Shown here in pieces: positions 10,759 to 20,649 of a DNA stretch of 64,000 nt. Position numbers and translations under genes: made by a program. The notes under the pieces were generated by a model. It was not told where the DNA came from, did not search any database, and saw only the letters and a list, made by a program, of their open reading frames with translations. Origin of the DNA: Botryococcus braunii (lineage: Eukaryota > Chlorophyta > Trebouxiophyceae); the NCBI GenBank assembly GCA_002005505.1, contig MVGU01001258.1:101323-165322 (forward strand). The letters are read 5' to 3'. Within the stretch, counting starts at the first letter, position 1; each line of letters opens with the position of its first letter.

Positions 10759-12508
10759 CCCTGCTGACCCATTGTCTAGGAGTCCTCACTTAGCCGGGGC
10801 CCACGTCCGAGCCCTAGCTCGGGCCCAGGCTGGGGTTCAGGCGTCGGTTCAGGCTAGGGCAGGGCCCCTGGGGGAGCACTCTCCCCCTGTCGGAGTAGGA
10901 GCGATTGGGGTTGGGGAGGCTGCAGACTCCACCACCCTACCCACGCCGATGGACGGGTTGAGGGGATGGGGAAGGGTTTTAAGTGAGGCATATGAGATAG
11001 ATGATTGGCTCCATCGTAAACAAAATCGCCGCAAGTTAAGCTTCCATAGTGGCTTGTGGAAGCGCGGTGCGCGCATTTACGTTCCCTCCCACCTTATGAG
11101 TTCTGACGGTGACGAACGTAACCTTCATAGAGAAATCCTGGAAAATTTGCATGGACCACCTATAGTTGGTCATCCAGGCAGGGACAGGACCCTCGAATTA
11201 GTGCAACGTTCCTGGTGGTGGCCAGGGATGGCCTCAGATGTGGCTGACTTTGTGGCCCAATGTGACTCGTGTCAACGTGTCAAAGCCCCAGCACACTTAC
11301 CTGTAGGGTTACTACACCCTCTAGAAATACCTGACAGAAAGTGGCAATCAATGTCTATGGACCTAATCACTGGACTGCCAAGAACTAAGGAAGGGTATGA
11401 CGCTATCTGGGTTGCTGTTGATAGGTTGTCAAAGTATGCGCACTTTGCTCCGACGACCACTGACCCAAGTGCAGAAGTGATAGCTCAACTGTTGCGGACC
11501 CGTGTCTTCACCTTGCATGGGTTTCCCACTCACATTGTGTCAGACAGAGATCCTAGATGGGTGGGTCGCTTCTGTCAAGAGCTCTTTCGGTTGACCGGTT
11601 GTCGCTCTGCGCTATCTACAGCGTTCCATCCGCAGACCGACGGTCAAACGGAACGAATTAATAGGATCTTGGAGGACTACTTGCGTCATTACGTCACTGG
11701 AAGACACAACGACTGGGATAAACATTTGTGTGATGCTGAATTTTCTTCCAACAACACTTTTCAGCAATCAATCAACACTACTCCCTTTAGATTGACCTTC
11801 GGTCAGGATCCCACGATTCCCTTCCAGGAAGTCTATGAAGGTGTGACATCTTCTGTACGTGAGTATGTACCAGCAGCAGCAGAGTTTGTACGAAGGATGA
11901 GATGGGATCTAGAAAGAGCGCGGACATGTCTCAAAGCTGCGCAGGACCGCATGAAGGCATATGCGGACGCGAGGAGAAAAGATGCTCCTATTTTAAAAAT
12001 AGGCCAACCTGTCCTCCTCTCAACAAAGAATCTGAAATTCAAGCATACTCGGACAAGAAAACTCTTACCTCGGTTTATTGGGCCTTTTCCCATCGTCCAG
12101 GAGGTATCATCGGTAGCTTTCAGAATTAGGCTTCCAAAAACTCTGAGGGTTCATGATGTCTTCCATGTTTCTATGCTTAAGCAAGGTGGGACGGTACAAC
12201 CTCCTCCTCTACCTGAGATTATTGATGGAGAAGAGGAGTATGAGGTCGAGGCTGTGCTAGCTCATAGGGAACGAAAGTTACGAGGTCGAAAAACTGCGCG
12301 AGAATATCTTGTAAAGTGGACCGGGTATCAGGATATTCATAATACTTGGGAGCCAGAGGATAACTTAGAACACGCCAGGGAGGCGTTACAGCGGTACTGG
12401 GATTTAACCACGGAGCACAGGCCGGAACAAAAAGAAAAGGTGGACAAGAAACGTAAAGGACGTGGTAAAAATGCTGAGAAGCAGCGGAAGCGCGCTAGGC
12501 GCGCTTAG
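10631..12508 (+). pseudogene. Gypsy-1 pol, second part: integrase with chromodomain
   Basis: Continues pol after the frameshift; the first ~20 residues of this ORF overlap the previous frame and are not part of the protein. RNase H ends with LSPRRARWAEFLQ and NPADPLSR. A variable linker follows, then the integrase zinc finger (VGHPGRDRTLELV and CDSCQR) and the DDE core: Asp in SMDLITGL, Asp in VSDRDPRW, Glu in GQTERINRI. The C-terminus is a chromodomain (EYLVKWTGYQDIHNTWEPE), the module chromoviruses are thought to use to find methylated histone H3. A Lys/Arg-rich tail ends at 12508. No stop interrupts the integrase. Confidence 0.93.
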
Positions 12509-12558
12509 TGCTCTGGCAGGTCGGGTCGGCCCCTCGGTGCGTCCTTGGGCCACCTTGT

Positions 12559-12857
12559 TGTTACACAGGAATAGTCGCGTGTTATAGGAAAATGACCGGA
12601 CCACGAGGATTTGGACCTCCATAAAGGTCCCTTCGTGAGTTATGGTCCTCCACGCCAAGAAGTAGCTGCTTCACGCGCCAAGGGAGTGACCCCTTACTTG
12701 ACAAGGCGCATTGGCGATGGAGACAGGGACACTTAGAACAGGATAGAATAAGGCTTTGGCAGAGGAAGGACCGGGCCGGACTGGACGGGTACTGAGGTGG
12801 AGCCCAAACAAGTTGTAACCATTGTTCCCGCATCCTTTGGCCGTTTCTACTGTATCA
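12559..12857 (+). repeat. 3' LTR of gypsy-1 (299 bp)
   Basis: Starts TGTTACACAGG and ends CTACTGTATCA, followed by the target duplication GCAAC. It differs from the 5' LTR by a 2-bp indel and a base near its start. No clean purine tract lies directly before it. Confidence 0.92.
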
Positions 12858-12862
12858 GCAAC

Positions 12863-13094
12863 CCTGGGCAACCAATCTTGCTTTAAACCGAGTGACATTC
12901 CCATGTGCATCGTTTTTTGTAGAAAAAATCCAATGAACAGGGATAACTTTCTGCCCATGGGGTCTTTCCACATACTGCATAACCTCATGGGTGTCTAAAG
13001 ACTCCATCTCCTCTTGCATTGCCTGCTGCCAAAACTCCCACTGAGGTGAGCGCTGGGCTTCCCTCAAGTTTGAGGGCACGTGAACTTTTCCCAA
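12863..13094 (-). pseudogene. Copia C copy 1 RT, N-terminal fragment
   Basis: N-terminal RT piece on the far side of gypsy-1: GKVHVPSNLREAQ, HGQKVIPVHWIFSTKNDAHGN and RFKARLVAQGC, where the gypsy LTR interrupts. It lies in a different frame from the upstream PR-IN-linker ORF and overlaps it by 31 bp. The frame difference goes back to length changes in GA-rich microsatellites of the linker at about 13165-13380. Confidence 0.9.
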
Positions 13095-15640
13095 CCTGAC
13101 AGAAGGTACACTCTGTACCTTATGCTATGGTGCAGCAGGGCTGTCAGCCTTACTGGTGCTGTTCCCTTCTCTCTCTCTCTCTCTCCCTGGTTGCCAGAAT
13201 AAGGTACATTATGTACCTTATGCTGGGACTGGGCAGTACTGCCGGGATTATCTGATTCCTTCTCAAGTCTCTCTCTCTCTCCTTGACTACTGGACTCATG
13301 TGCAGCACCCTTACATTCTCGCACCTTCCGCAATGCAGAGGGGAGCAGCAGCTCTCTCTCTCTCCTGGACTCACACTTGGGCACACTACCCAGACTTGCC
13401 TGAGCTGCGCCTACAATGTCAGCCTGCACACCATAAGCATGACTAGCCAGTGACTGGGATTGGGCACCAGCTTCCCCTACTGCTGGCATGTCTAACCCAC
13501 TACTCTCATCTCTTACATCTGCACCGAACATAGCCTCGACTGTCTCAACCTGCCCCTGCATATCAGGGAGACCAACCATGTTTGGCTCACTCACAATTGC
13601 CTGACCTGGGTCAGGGGCATGCAATGGGATGTCAGAATGCTCTCTCCTAGCCACGCGCTGTACATAACGCTGCTCCCTTGTAAGGGTGGTCCCTGGAGGA
13701 AGGGGAATTTGTGACTTCCCCTGCATTCGCAACCCCTCTTGTACCTTCTGCATTTTTTCTACCTGGGATTGAGTTTCTACACCCCCCCTGGCCAGATTCT
13801 GCATATGCTCAAGCACCGACCACGAGTGCTGAGATGGTTCTGGGGTCCCAACAGTAGAATCCAGGCTGGTGGGGGTTCCTTGGTCATGTGCTGCTATGGT
13901 CCCGTCTCCAGACTGATCCCCAGCACAAAGTCCAGAGGTCCCAGGAGCCCCAGTGGAAAGCGTCTCCACTCCATGGTCATCCTCCTCATCCCAGAACGTG
14001 GGTGGAGCAGCAGAGGGAATTGCTTGAGGCGTTGCCAGATTCTCACTGCCAAGGGGGGGTGATATCCTAGAATCATAGACAGACCCAGGCTGGACCTTTG
14101 ATAGACCCACTCTCTCAGCCCCCCTCAAGTGCTCGATAAAGCTGACGTCCCTACTCTCCTTCCACACTCCATTCCCCACGTACACACGATACGCTTTAGA
14201 CTGGGGACAATAACCAGTAAACATCCCAGGGATGGTCTTGGGCCCAAAAACAGACCTTTGGCCACTGGGAATGTGCACATGGGCTACACAGCCAAACGTG
14301 CGCAGCACAGACACATCAGGTTTGACACCAAAGAATAATTCCATGGGGGTCAGGGACCTGCCTGAAGTAGGACCCACATTGTATAGGAGAGTAGCTGTCT
14401 CAAGCGCCTCCTTCCAAAGGGAAGGGTCTGCTGCAGCATGGACCAACAGAGTCCTTGTTCGCTCCTTCAGGGTCCTATTCATCCTCTCCGCCACCCCATT
14501 CTGCTGAGGCGTGTAGGGCGCTGAGGACTCCATCTTAGTGCCCTGCTGAGCACAAAACTCTTTGAATTGCTGGTTCAGGAACTGTGAACCCCTGTCAGTC
14601 CTCACACACTTCACAACCGTGCCTCGTTGGGTTTGCCAAAAACGGAGCAGGTCTATCACAGTCTTTGGGATGCAATCCTTTGACTTCACAGGCAGGGAGG
14701 CAACTTGGTGTGAACTTTCATCCACTACAGTGACCCAATATCGTTCACCTGTGATGGCAGGAGGTGATATGGGACCCACAGTATCCACATGGACTCTATC
14801 GAGTGGGTTATGTGCAGGCCTGGAAGATACAGGGAAAGGAGGTGTGGAGTGTTTCCCTTGTATACACGATTCACAGTGCTTGGGGCACTCAGAGCAGGGA
14901 GCAAGGGAGATATTGATTCCTGTAACCAGATCTTCCTTGGAGAACCTCTGCATGCTGCTGGCACCAGGATGACCTAACCTAGCATGCCACAGAGATCTCT
15001 CGCTACACACGTGTCCTTTCCTAAGATGAGACGCCTCAGCCATGTGATCAATATGTCTGCAGCCAACTTGCTGCCCTCTGACAGGACTAACAAACTCCAA
15101 ATAAAACAGACCTCGTGCGCGGGTGATATCTCCACACCACCCTTCAGGTCCCTTCATGGCTGTGTAACCACCTGCAGTGTCAGTCAGGAAAGATGCTCCA
15201 TCCTGAATTGCACCAGTGACTGAAATGAGGTTGGTATGCGCAGAAGGAACACACTGCACATTGTGCAGCCAGAATACTTCGTGCCTTGCATTCACAAGGC
15301 ATACAGACCCAGATGCAATGATTCCTCCCTTGGCGTCTGAGGTTGCCAAGTGCAGAGGAAGAGGCTGTCCATGCATAACTGGATTATGGAGCAATGAGAG
15401 ATCATTGACTATATGCACAGAGGCACCACTATCTATTAACCAAGATGTGCTGCTAGCTCCATGCGAAGTTGGGGCAAGCACATTGAGAGAGATAAACATC
15501 GCCTCACCAGAAGGAGGGGGTGGAGGTGGTAAATGCCACCCCGGAAACGTGTGTTGACTTGTTGGATAGTTATATGCTGAAGGTGGTCCAGGGCTGGAAG
15601 CGGATGAAGGCGGGCCACCCCGGCCAGATCCATGGTCCCA
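13064..15640 (-). pseudogene. Copia C copy 1 pol: protease, integrase and linker
   Basis: Follows gag in the same frame after a TAG at 15641-15643. Protease has WLIDSGASVHIVND. The integrase zinc-binding region is HARLGHPGASSMQRF with CSECPKHCESC. The core has Asp in VHVDTVGP, Asp in VRTDRGSQFLN and Glu in NGVAERMNRTLKER. About 300 residues of linker follow, with Arg-Glu runs encoded by GA microsatellites. The ORF runs out of frame at its end (GWEKFTCPQT), where the RT frame starts. The DDE core is intact. The order protease, integrase, RT is diagnostic for copia. Confidence 0.93.
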
Positions 15641-16720
15641 CTAGGCTTGAGGAGACGACTGTGGGCCTCCCTGGCCCCAGTAAGCTGCAGGCCCAACGCT
15701 TGCCGCTTGCATGTTTTGATGCAGAGCCTGCAGCTGCCTGAGCGGTCCGCAGTCAGTCATGAAGTGGCCCTTTGCCTTGCAGAAGTGGCATGTAAGCTCC
15801 TCTCTGGGCCTTCTTGCCCTGCCAGGTCCACGCCCCCTGCCACCAAAAGTAGTTGCAGAGGGGCCAGCGGGAGGCTGTTCGTTTGCTGGTAGTGCTGCTC
15901 CAACTCCCGGTACTGCTCCCACTCCTGGTGCAGCTCCAGCGCTTGATGACGCTCTAGCTACCCCCCCAGAGGGACCAGCCACTGCTGCAGCTGCCATGGC
16001 CTGAGGTGTTCCCTCTGCAGGTGGGTCCTTGTACCCACGGCTGGCTGCGACGCGCAGGATTCTTTGAATCAGCTCCAATGGCGGCTTGTCGGTTGCCATA
16101 ACCTCCAGGGACTCGAGCCTCAGCACAGGAGGGAGGCCCTTCACCATCAGCTCCCCAACATTGTGGTCCAAGAGGATGAACGCGTTGTTTCTGAGACTTG
16201 TAGCCAGATCCATCATTCTGTAGAGGTAGACCTTGAGTGTCTCCCCTGTCTTAATGCCCTGCTCCATTTCCTTGTACCACTCAAGGTTGATGTCTTGGTT
16301 GCTCCCTCCAGTGTGACTGTTCTTCACCCACGTGATGAAGTCGAACGCTGCTTTGTGGCATGAGATCTGAGAATGCCAGATGACTGGAACTGACTGGATC
16401 AGCCACTGCTTGATGGCTGAGTTCTCCACCGACCCTGGCATTGGCCTCTCCAAAGCTGCTCTGACCCCCTTGGTGTTTGCGCACGCCTCCAAAGCTTCAT
16501 ACCAAAATTCAAAATTGCGCCCTCCATCATCAAGCATGACGGTCATCTTTGGATTAGAGGTATTGGGGATGTAGGCTGCCTTGTCAATCTCCACCTTTGG
16601 TTCTGCAGTGGCTGATTGTGTCCCGGTCATAGACTGCCCTGGAGTGGCCCCACTGACTTCTCCAGGTTGAGACATTGCTGTTTCACTGCTACTTTCCTTT
16701 TCTTTGCCCCTTTTTGTCAT
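15641..16720 (-). CDS. Copia C copy 1 gag
   Basis: Gag of 359 residues starting MTKRGKEKESSSETAMSQ. The middle is a UBN2-type copia capsid: NFEFWYEALEACANTKG, IKQWLIQSV and LEWYKEMEQGIKTGETLKVYL. A Gly/Ala/Pro-rich stretch and a CCHC knuckle, CHFCKAKGHFMTDC, follow. The stop is TAG in place of a Trp codon (TGG in copy 3), and the same frame continues open into protease. The stop may therefore be a mutation or a leaky stop between gag and pol. Copy 2 has TAG at the same codon. Confidence 0.88.
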   Translation of the reverse strand: MTKRGKEKESSSETAMSQPGEVSGATPGQSMTGTQSATAEPKVEIDKAAYIPNTSNPKMTVMLDDGGRNFEFWYEALEACANTKGVRAALERPMPGSVENSAIKQWLIQSVPVIWHSQISCHKAAFDFITWVKNSHTGGSNQDINLEWYKEMEQGIKTGETLKVYLYRMMDLATSLRNNAFILLDHNVGELMVKGLPPVLRLESLEVMATDKPPLELIQRILRVAASRGYKDPPAEGTPQAMAAAAVAGPSGGVARASSSAGAAPGVGAVPGVGAALPANEQPPAGPSATTFGGRGRGPGRARRPREELTCHFCKAKGHFMTDCGPLRQLQALHQNMQAASVGPAAYWGQGGPQSSPQA

Positions 16721-17110
16721 ACTATTGTCACTTCACCAGCCAAACTTACTCATAAACTTCTGGAATGCAGCAATACCCTACAATTCCCTCCATGTCATGG
16801 AAATTTACCAGCCAGTCTTGCACAGTAGTAGCAGATATGTTCCCCTCAGAAGTTTGCGCCGGAGTCCGGCCCGACTCACTCAGTGCTTCTAGACAACGTC
16901 GATGAATGATAAAGCACAGCTAAAACTTCAATTATGAATTTCCCAGAAAGGTAAACTGTGAGTAAGATAATGGTCCTGGTACACTCGAGTTCCCTTGCGC
17001 CGCTGCGCCATGCTCGAGCTCCTTTGTTGACGCTTACGTCTGACCCATCCGTAGACGACCTTCACTCCTGCTTTTACTTGGCTCAGCTGGAAGGGCGTGG
17101 GCCCATAACC
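16721..17110 (-). other. Copia C copy 1 leader and primer-binding site
   Basis: Non-coding leader of ~390 bp between the 5' LTR and gag. The primer-binding site abuts the LTR. Its complement, read on the plus strand at 17097-17110, is GTGGGCCCATAACC, the anticodon arm of initiator tRNA-Met. Similarity to the tRNA D-arm seems to continue upstream (GGCTCAGCTGG at 17080-17090). Confidence 0.75.
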
Positions 17111-17476
17111 TGTAAAAGGTTATGGGCAATCGGCTTTCCCTGTACAAAGCAGACAGGTCGTCAATAGACGAAGTTACTCCAGCTACAGTCCGTACGACTG
17201 TCTGCTGAGTGTCACACACAACTGTTGGACAAGACTAGCATCTGGTAATGCCCAGCATCTTTCACAACCAGTTGGTATTCACTCCGGTGGGGCAGCCTTA
17301 AGAGTTCATCCGACAAACGTGTGATCTAGATAGGATTGTACCTTATGTTCGAAAACGTCCAGAATCTGCCGTGTCTCAAGGTACCTTATGTTCTCAATGG
17401 ACCCATATCCTAATAGTGCACACATGAAGATCACTTAAAGCACAAGGCATTCAATAATAATGTTCAGAACTCAACA
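17111..17476 (-). repeat. 5' LTR of copia C copy 1, one 328-bp unit missing (366 bp)
   Basis: Has the normal start (TGTTGAG on the minus strand at 17476) and the normal end (CCTTTTACA at 17111), but the internal segment is present only once. 694 minus 366 is exactly 328. The upstream flank of copy 1 and the downstream flank of copy 2 are joined, as expected from recombination between the copies or from splicing. Confidence 0.88.
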
Positions 17477-18211
17477 GTGTCCTTGACCAGCAGGACCTGG
17501 TGGAGGCTGCGCTTGGTGACGTCCCCATGTCTGAAGGTCCAAGTAGCCCACTGCTGGCGCTCCAAGCTCCTCTTTGATGAAGCGCACGTCCATGGACACC
17601 TTTATGCCTTGGGTGGTGAGGATGCGATAGGCCTTGGATCCCACCTCGTATCCCACCATCATCCCAGGCATGGGTCCAGTTGCAGTCATGTGTGACTTCT
17701 TCAGTAGGACAAATGCCTTGCATCCCCAGGTGCGAAGGGCAGCTGCTGGTGGTTTGACGCCAAAGAAGGCCTCATATGGAGTGATGCTCCAATTGCTGGC
17801 AGGGACAATGTTGCACAGGAGGACTGCTGCTTGGAGGGCCTCCTTCCACAACGACTGTTTGGCTTGCGCTGCTGCCAGCACGGCTCTGACACGCTCCTTA
17901 AGTGTGCGGTTCATGCGTTCCGCTGCTCCATTCTGTTGGGGCGTGGCAGGCGCAGAGGTTTCCATCTCAATACCCTGGGCAAGGCAGAATTACCTGAACT
18001 CCTGGTTAAGGAACTCTGTGCCCCTGTCTGACCGTATGGATTTAATCTGCAGTTTCAGTCGCCTCTGCCAGAAAATGAGGAGCTCCTTCAGTTTCTGAGG
18101 GATCTCTGCCTTGGACTTCACATGGATAGCTGCAACACAAATGTGACGCTTTATCAAGGACTGTGACCCAATACTTTTCTCCAGTGAGGGCTCTGACAGG
18201 GAGTTCTCCAA
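17477..18211 (-). pseudogene. Copia C2 integrase, C-terminal part
   Basis: Continues integrase after a frameshift near 18050. It carries the second Asp in IRSDRGTEFLNQEF, then an in-frame TAA, then the Glu region ATPQQNGAAERMNRTLKERV and the C-terminal copia signature (YEAFFGVKPPAAALRTWGCKAF). It ends at the copia C copy 1 LTR. The stop and frameshift inactivate it. Integrase identity is certain from motif order. Confidence 0.87.
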
Positions 18212-19202
18212 CTGTGTCCAGGTGTATGCGTTCTAGGACACGACGGGCAGGCCTTGTGCTATTTGGAAATGGTGGGCGAGTAAGCTTTCCTTGAAGACAG
18301 GCGTCACAGGCAGGGGAGCATTCTGCACAGGGTATAAGGGACACAGGGATACCCGAGATCAATCCTTCTCGTGTAATCCTGGACATGACTGTCTCTCCTG
18401 GGTGACCCAGGCGTCTATGCCAGAGGTCCCTCTGTTGACAGTTGTGAGGAAGCTGTACTGGTCCTTCTGTGCTGTCTGGCAGTGAGGCTGCTCTGGGCAC
18501 TGACTGGGATCTGCACTGAATGCGCTGCAGGTAGTATAGACCCTTAGACATGGCAATTTCACATTCCCAAGCTTCCGGACCGATCATCTGCACATGTGCT
18601 CCTCTACTGTCAGTGCGAAAATGGCATCCATCTCTTATGGCTGCTGACACTGAAATGAGATTTGTCGTTGCAGCTGGTACATACTGTACATTGTGGAGCC
18701 AGAGCTGGGACCCACGTGCATCAAGAAGGCAGACTGACCCCTTTGCAATAATTGCGCCCAGTGCATCACTGGTTGCCAGGTGAAGGGGTCTGGGCGACTG
18801 ATACACGACTGAGTTGTGCAGATATTGAGGGTTATTCACTAAGTGAATGGAAGCGCCACTGTCCAAAAGCCATGCCAGGTTCGTAGGGGACTGTGATCTG
18901 GCATAAAGGGTGGTAGGAGCTGCGTGGAGGTTCTTAGCAGAGTCAGGCCAGTCCTCGTCAGTGTTCCTTGTGGAGGCACTGCTGCGTCCAGATTTGCTGC
19001 TGGAGTATCCTCGGATTGCGTTGGCCATGGGTGGAAGGCCCTCTCCAAGTTGCAGCTCCAGGTGATCAATGCGCGCAGCCACGTGCTCCATTCTTGCCCT
19101 GAATGCTTCTTCCTCCTTGGCCTTTGGGCAGTCACGTTGAAGATGCCCAGTCTGTCGGCAGCGCTTGCAGTAGGGGGGCTTGCGCTCCTTGGCTGGTGAC
19201 AA
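18042..19202 (-). pseudogene. Copia C2 nucleocapsid knuckle, protease and integrase N-terminus
   Basis: The ORF starts inside gag with SPAKERKPPYCKRC and a CCHC knuckle (CKRCRQTGHLQRDC). Protease follows with WLLDSGASIHLVNN. The integrase zinc finger is HRRLGHPGETVMSRI with CSPACDACLQGK, and the first core Asp lies in IHLDTVGELPV. The frame is lost near 18090, after KASHLCCSYPCEVQ, so the last ~25 residues are out of frame. The knuckle-protease junction here has no TAG, unlike copia C. Confidence 0.9.
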
Positions 19203-19318
19203 GTGCCTCTGCTGCTGGCCAGCTCCAGGTTTGTTGCTAGCGCTTGCAGTAGGGGGGCTTGCGCTCCTTGGCTGGTGATAAGTGCCTCTGCTGCTGGCCA
19301 GCTCCAGGTTTGTTGCCA
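19161..19318 (-). repeat. 79-bp tandem duplication in copia C2 gag
   Basis: 19161-19239 and 19240-19318 match with only one or two differences seen. The unit covers the start of the zinc-knuckle coding sequence. Since 79 is not a multiple of three, it shifts the frame. Confidence 0.9.
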
Positions 19319-20576
19319 GCTGTTCTCTGTTCTCTGGTGAGAGTGAGGTTGGCAGCGGCTTCTTCTGTGCAGGACTTGTCGCTGTAGTCCATCATGTAGG
19401 CCATGGCCTTGATGGTTGGCAGCACTTCTGACCACTCCTTGCCAGCAAGATTTCCCATGAGTGTAGCGCTCAGCTGAATCGAACCCAGGACCCTCCCCTG
19501 GCGTGCCCTGCCACAATGGTCTCAGATCGGAATCGAAACCCAAAAGAGGCGCTGCACGTGATCGGACGTACGAGATCGAATTAGACCTCGTATATGAACT
19601 TGATTCGGACGGGGACGCATTTCGCGCGTTACATCCCCCCCCCCCCCATTAAGAGGAAGCCCTCCGCTTTGGAGTTGGGCACCTCGGATAGGTAGGTCTC
19701 GTGGCATCCAAGTTCTCTACCAGAACGCCGCTCTTTTGGCCTCTACCAAGAGTAGGAAGGAAGAAGACGCCCCATCCGAAAACGAGGACAGAAACCTCTC
19801 GCCGATACCACTTGAAGCGCTCAGCGGAATCGAACACAGGACCCTCGCCTGGCGTGCCCTGCCACAATGGTTCAGATCGGAATCGAAACCCAAAAGAGGC
19901 GCTGCACGTGATCGGACGTACGAGATTGAATTAGACCTCGTATATGAACTCGATTCCGATGGGGACGCATTCCGCGCGTTACAATGAGGACAAGACGCAC
20001 TGGCTCCATCTCCTGGGGAAGGCCCGTGATCATGTCCTTGTAGACCTGATATGGCATCATTGCGACGCCGTTGCCTGTCAGGCAGTGGTACAGGCCCTCA
20101 AACCTGAGGATGTACTCCTCAAGTGTCTCCTTGGGCCTGATTTCCTCCCTCAGCTCCTGCTGCCAGGTAAAATTCGCCTCCTGGTTCTTGCCGCCAGAGT
20201 ACCTCTCCACAACGTGCGTGTACCCTCGGTGGGCTGTGGGGAGGCAGGCGATTATCTGCTGGAACGAGGGAGAAACTGAGCCCATCAGCAGCTGTGTTGC
20301 TGCAGCATCCACTGCAGTTCCAGGATAATTCTTCAGATACGCCATATCGCATCTCTTTGCCTGTGCCTGGGTGCGGATCATCTTGTGTCACGAGGGGAAA
20401 TTGCTGCCTCCATTTCCCAGGATTACATAGGGCTTCACTGTTTGGCTGCTCAGTTGTGCATCCGCCTCTTCAGGTGTCAGATCCGTACCATCAATACAGG
20501 TTGTGGTTGCAGGGGTGGTAACCCCACTGACAGCTGATGTTGCTGTTGACGGAGTCTGATTTCCAAGACTGGCCAT
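19203..20576 (-). pseudogene. Copia C2 gag, split by a TRIM
   Basis: Gag starts at MASLGNQTPSTATSAV (20576). A frameshift near 20395 leads into the capsid region: GCAATQ-type helices, YSGGKNQEANFTWQQELREE, ETLEEYILRFEGLYHCL and YKDMITGLP. The TRIM interrupts it at 19462-19983. Gag resumes at 19461 with LAGKEWSEVLPTIKAMAYMM, then the 79-bp duplication and the CCHC knuckle. It is a UBN2-type copia gag distantly like that of copia C. The TRIM, frameshift and duplication make it non-functional. Confidence 0.82.
19462..19983 (-). mobile_element. TRIM: 522-bp miniature LTR retrotransposon
   Basis: Direct terminal repeats at 19462-19633 (172 bp) and 19813-19983 (171 bp) begin TGTAACGCG and end GCTTCA or GCTACA on the minus strand. 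The element is flanked by a perfect 5-bp duplication, ATGAG (19457-19461 and 19984-19988). Two bases inside the 5' LTR is the primer site TGGTATCGGCGAG (minus strand, 19798-19810), shared with the gypsy elements. The internal 179 bp end in a G13-A polypurine tract (19634-19647). It has no coding capacity, so it must depend on another element's enzymes; the shared primer site points to a chromovirus. Confidence 0.93.
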
Positions 20577-20649
20577 CTAGTCCCCTTACTCGTTGCTCTT
20601 GGTCACGAACGGTGCCATCACTCATGCGGATGAGCGTGGGTCCATAACC
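20577..20649 (-). other. Copia C2 short leader and primer-binding site
   Basis: The complement of the primer site reads GTGGGTCCATAACC on the plus strand (20636-20649), one base different from copia C and from the initiator tRNA-Met anticodon arm. The leader to the gag ATG is only ~60 bp. Confidence 0.7.

Larger units (their letters stand above)
6531..12857 (+). mobile_element. Gypsy-1: full-length chromovirus (Ty3/gypsy), 6327 bp
   Basis: Complete element with LTRs of 297 bp (6531-6827) and 299 bp (12559-12857) that look nearly identical by eye. A tRNA-type primer site follows the 5' LTR, and order is gag, PR, RT, RNase H, integrase, chromodomain. It is flanked by a perfect 5-bp target duplication, GCAAC, and splits the RT gene of copia C copy 1. 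Two frameshifts (near 7290 in gag and near 10680 in pol) make this copy inactive, but all domains are present. Similar LTRs suggest a young insertion, later than copia C copy 1. Confidence 0.95.
4459..17476 (-). mobile_element. Copia C, copy 1, interrupted by gypsy-1
   Basis: Ty1/copia element on the minus strand, read from 17476 down to 4459: 5' LTR, primer-binding site, leader, gag, protease, integrase, linker, reverse transcriptase, RNase H, 3' LTR. Gypsy-1 is inserted in the RT at 6531-12857 with a 5-bp duplication (GCAAC at 6526-6530 and 12858-12862). The copy is highly similar to copia C copy 3. Flanks are GTATC and GTGTC, one mismatch in five, so it probably inserted into copia C2. The 5' LTR is 366 bp and the 3' LTR 694 bp; the difference is exactly one 328-bp internal unit. 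Confidence 0.9.

Noticed and set aside
17080..17110. A tRNA gene (GGCTCAGCTGG...GGGCCCATAACC)
   Set aside because: Only the 5' half resembles a tRNA, it sits exactly at the copia primer site, and no T-arm or acceptor partner follows.
19815..19860. A SINE or tRNA pseudogene at the TTCGATTCC box
   Set aside because: The sequence lies in long terminal repeats with primer site, polypurine tract and 5-bp duplication, which define a TRIM. Kept only as a minor finding.
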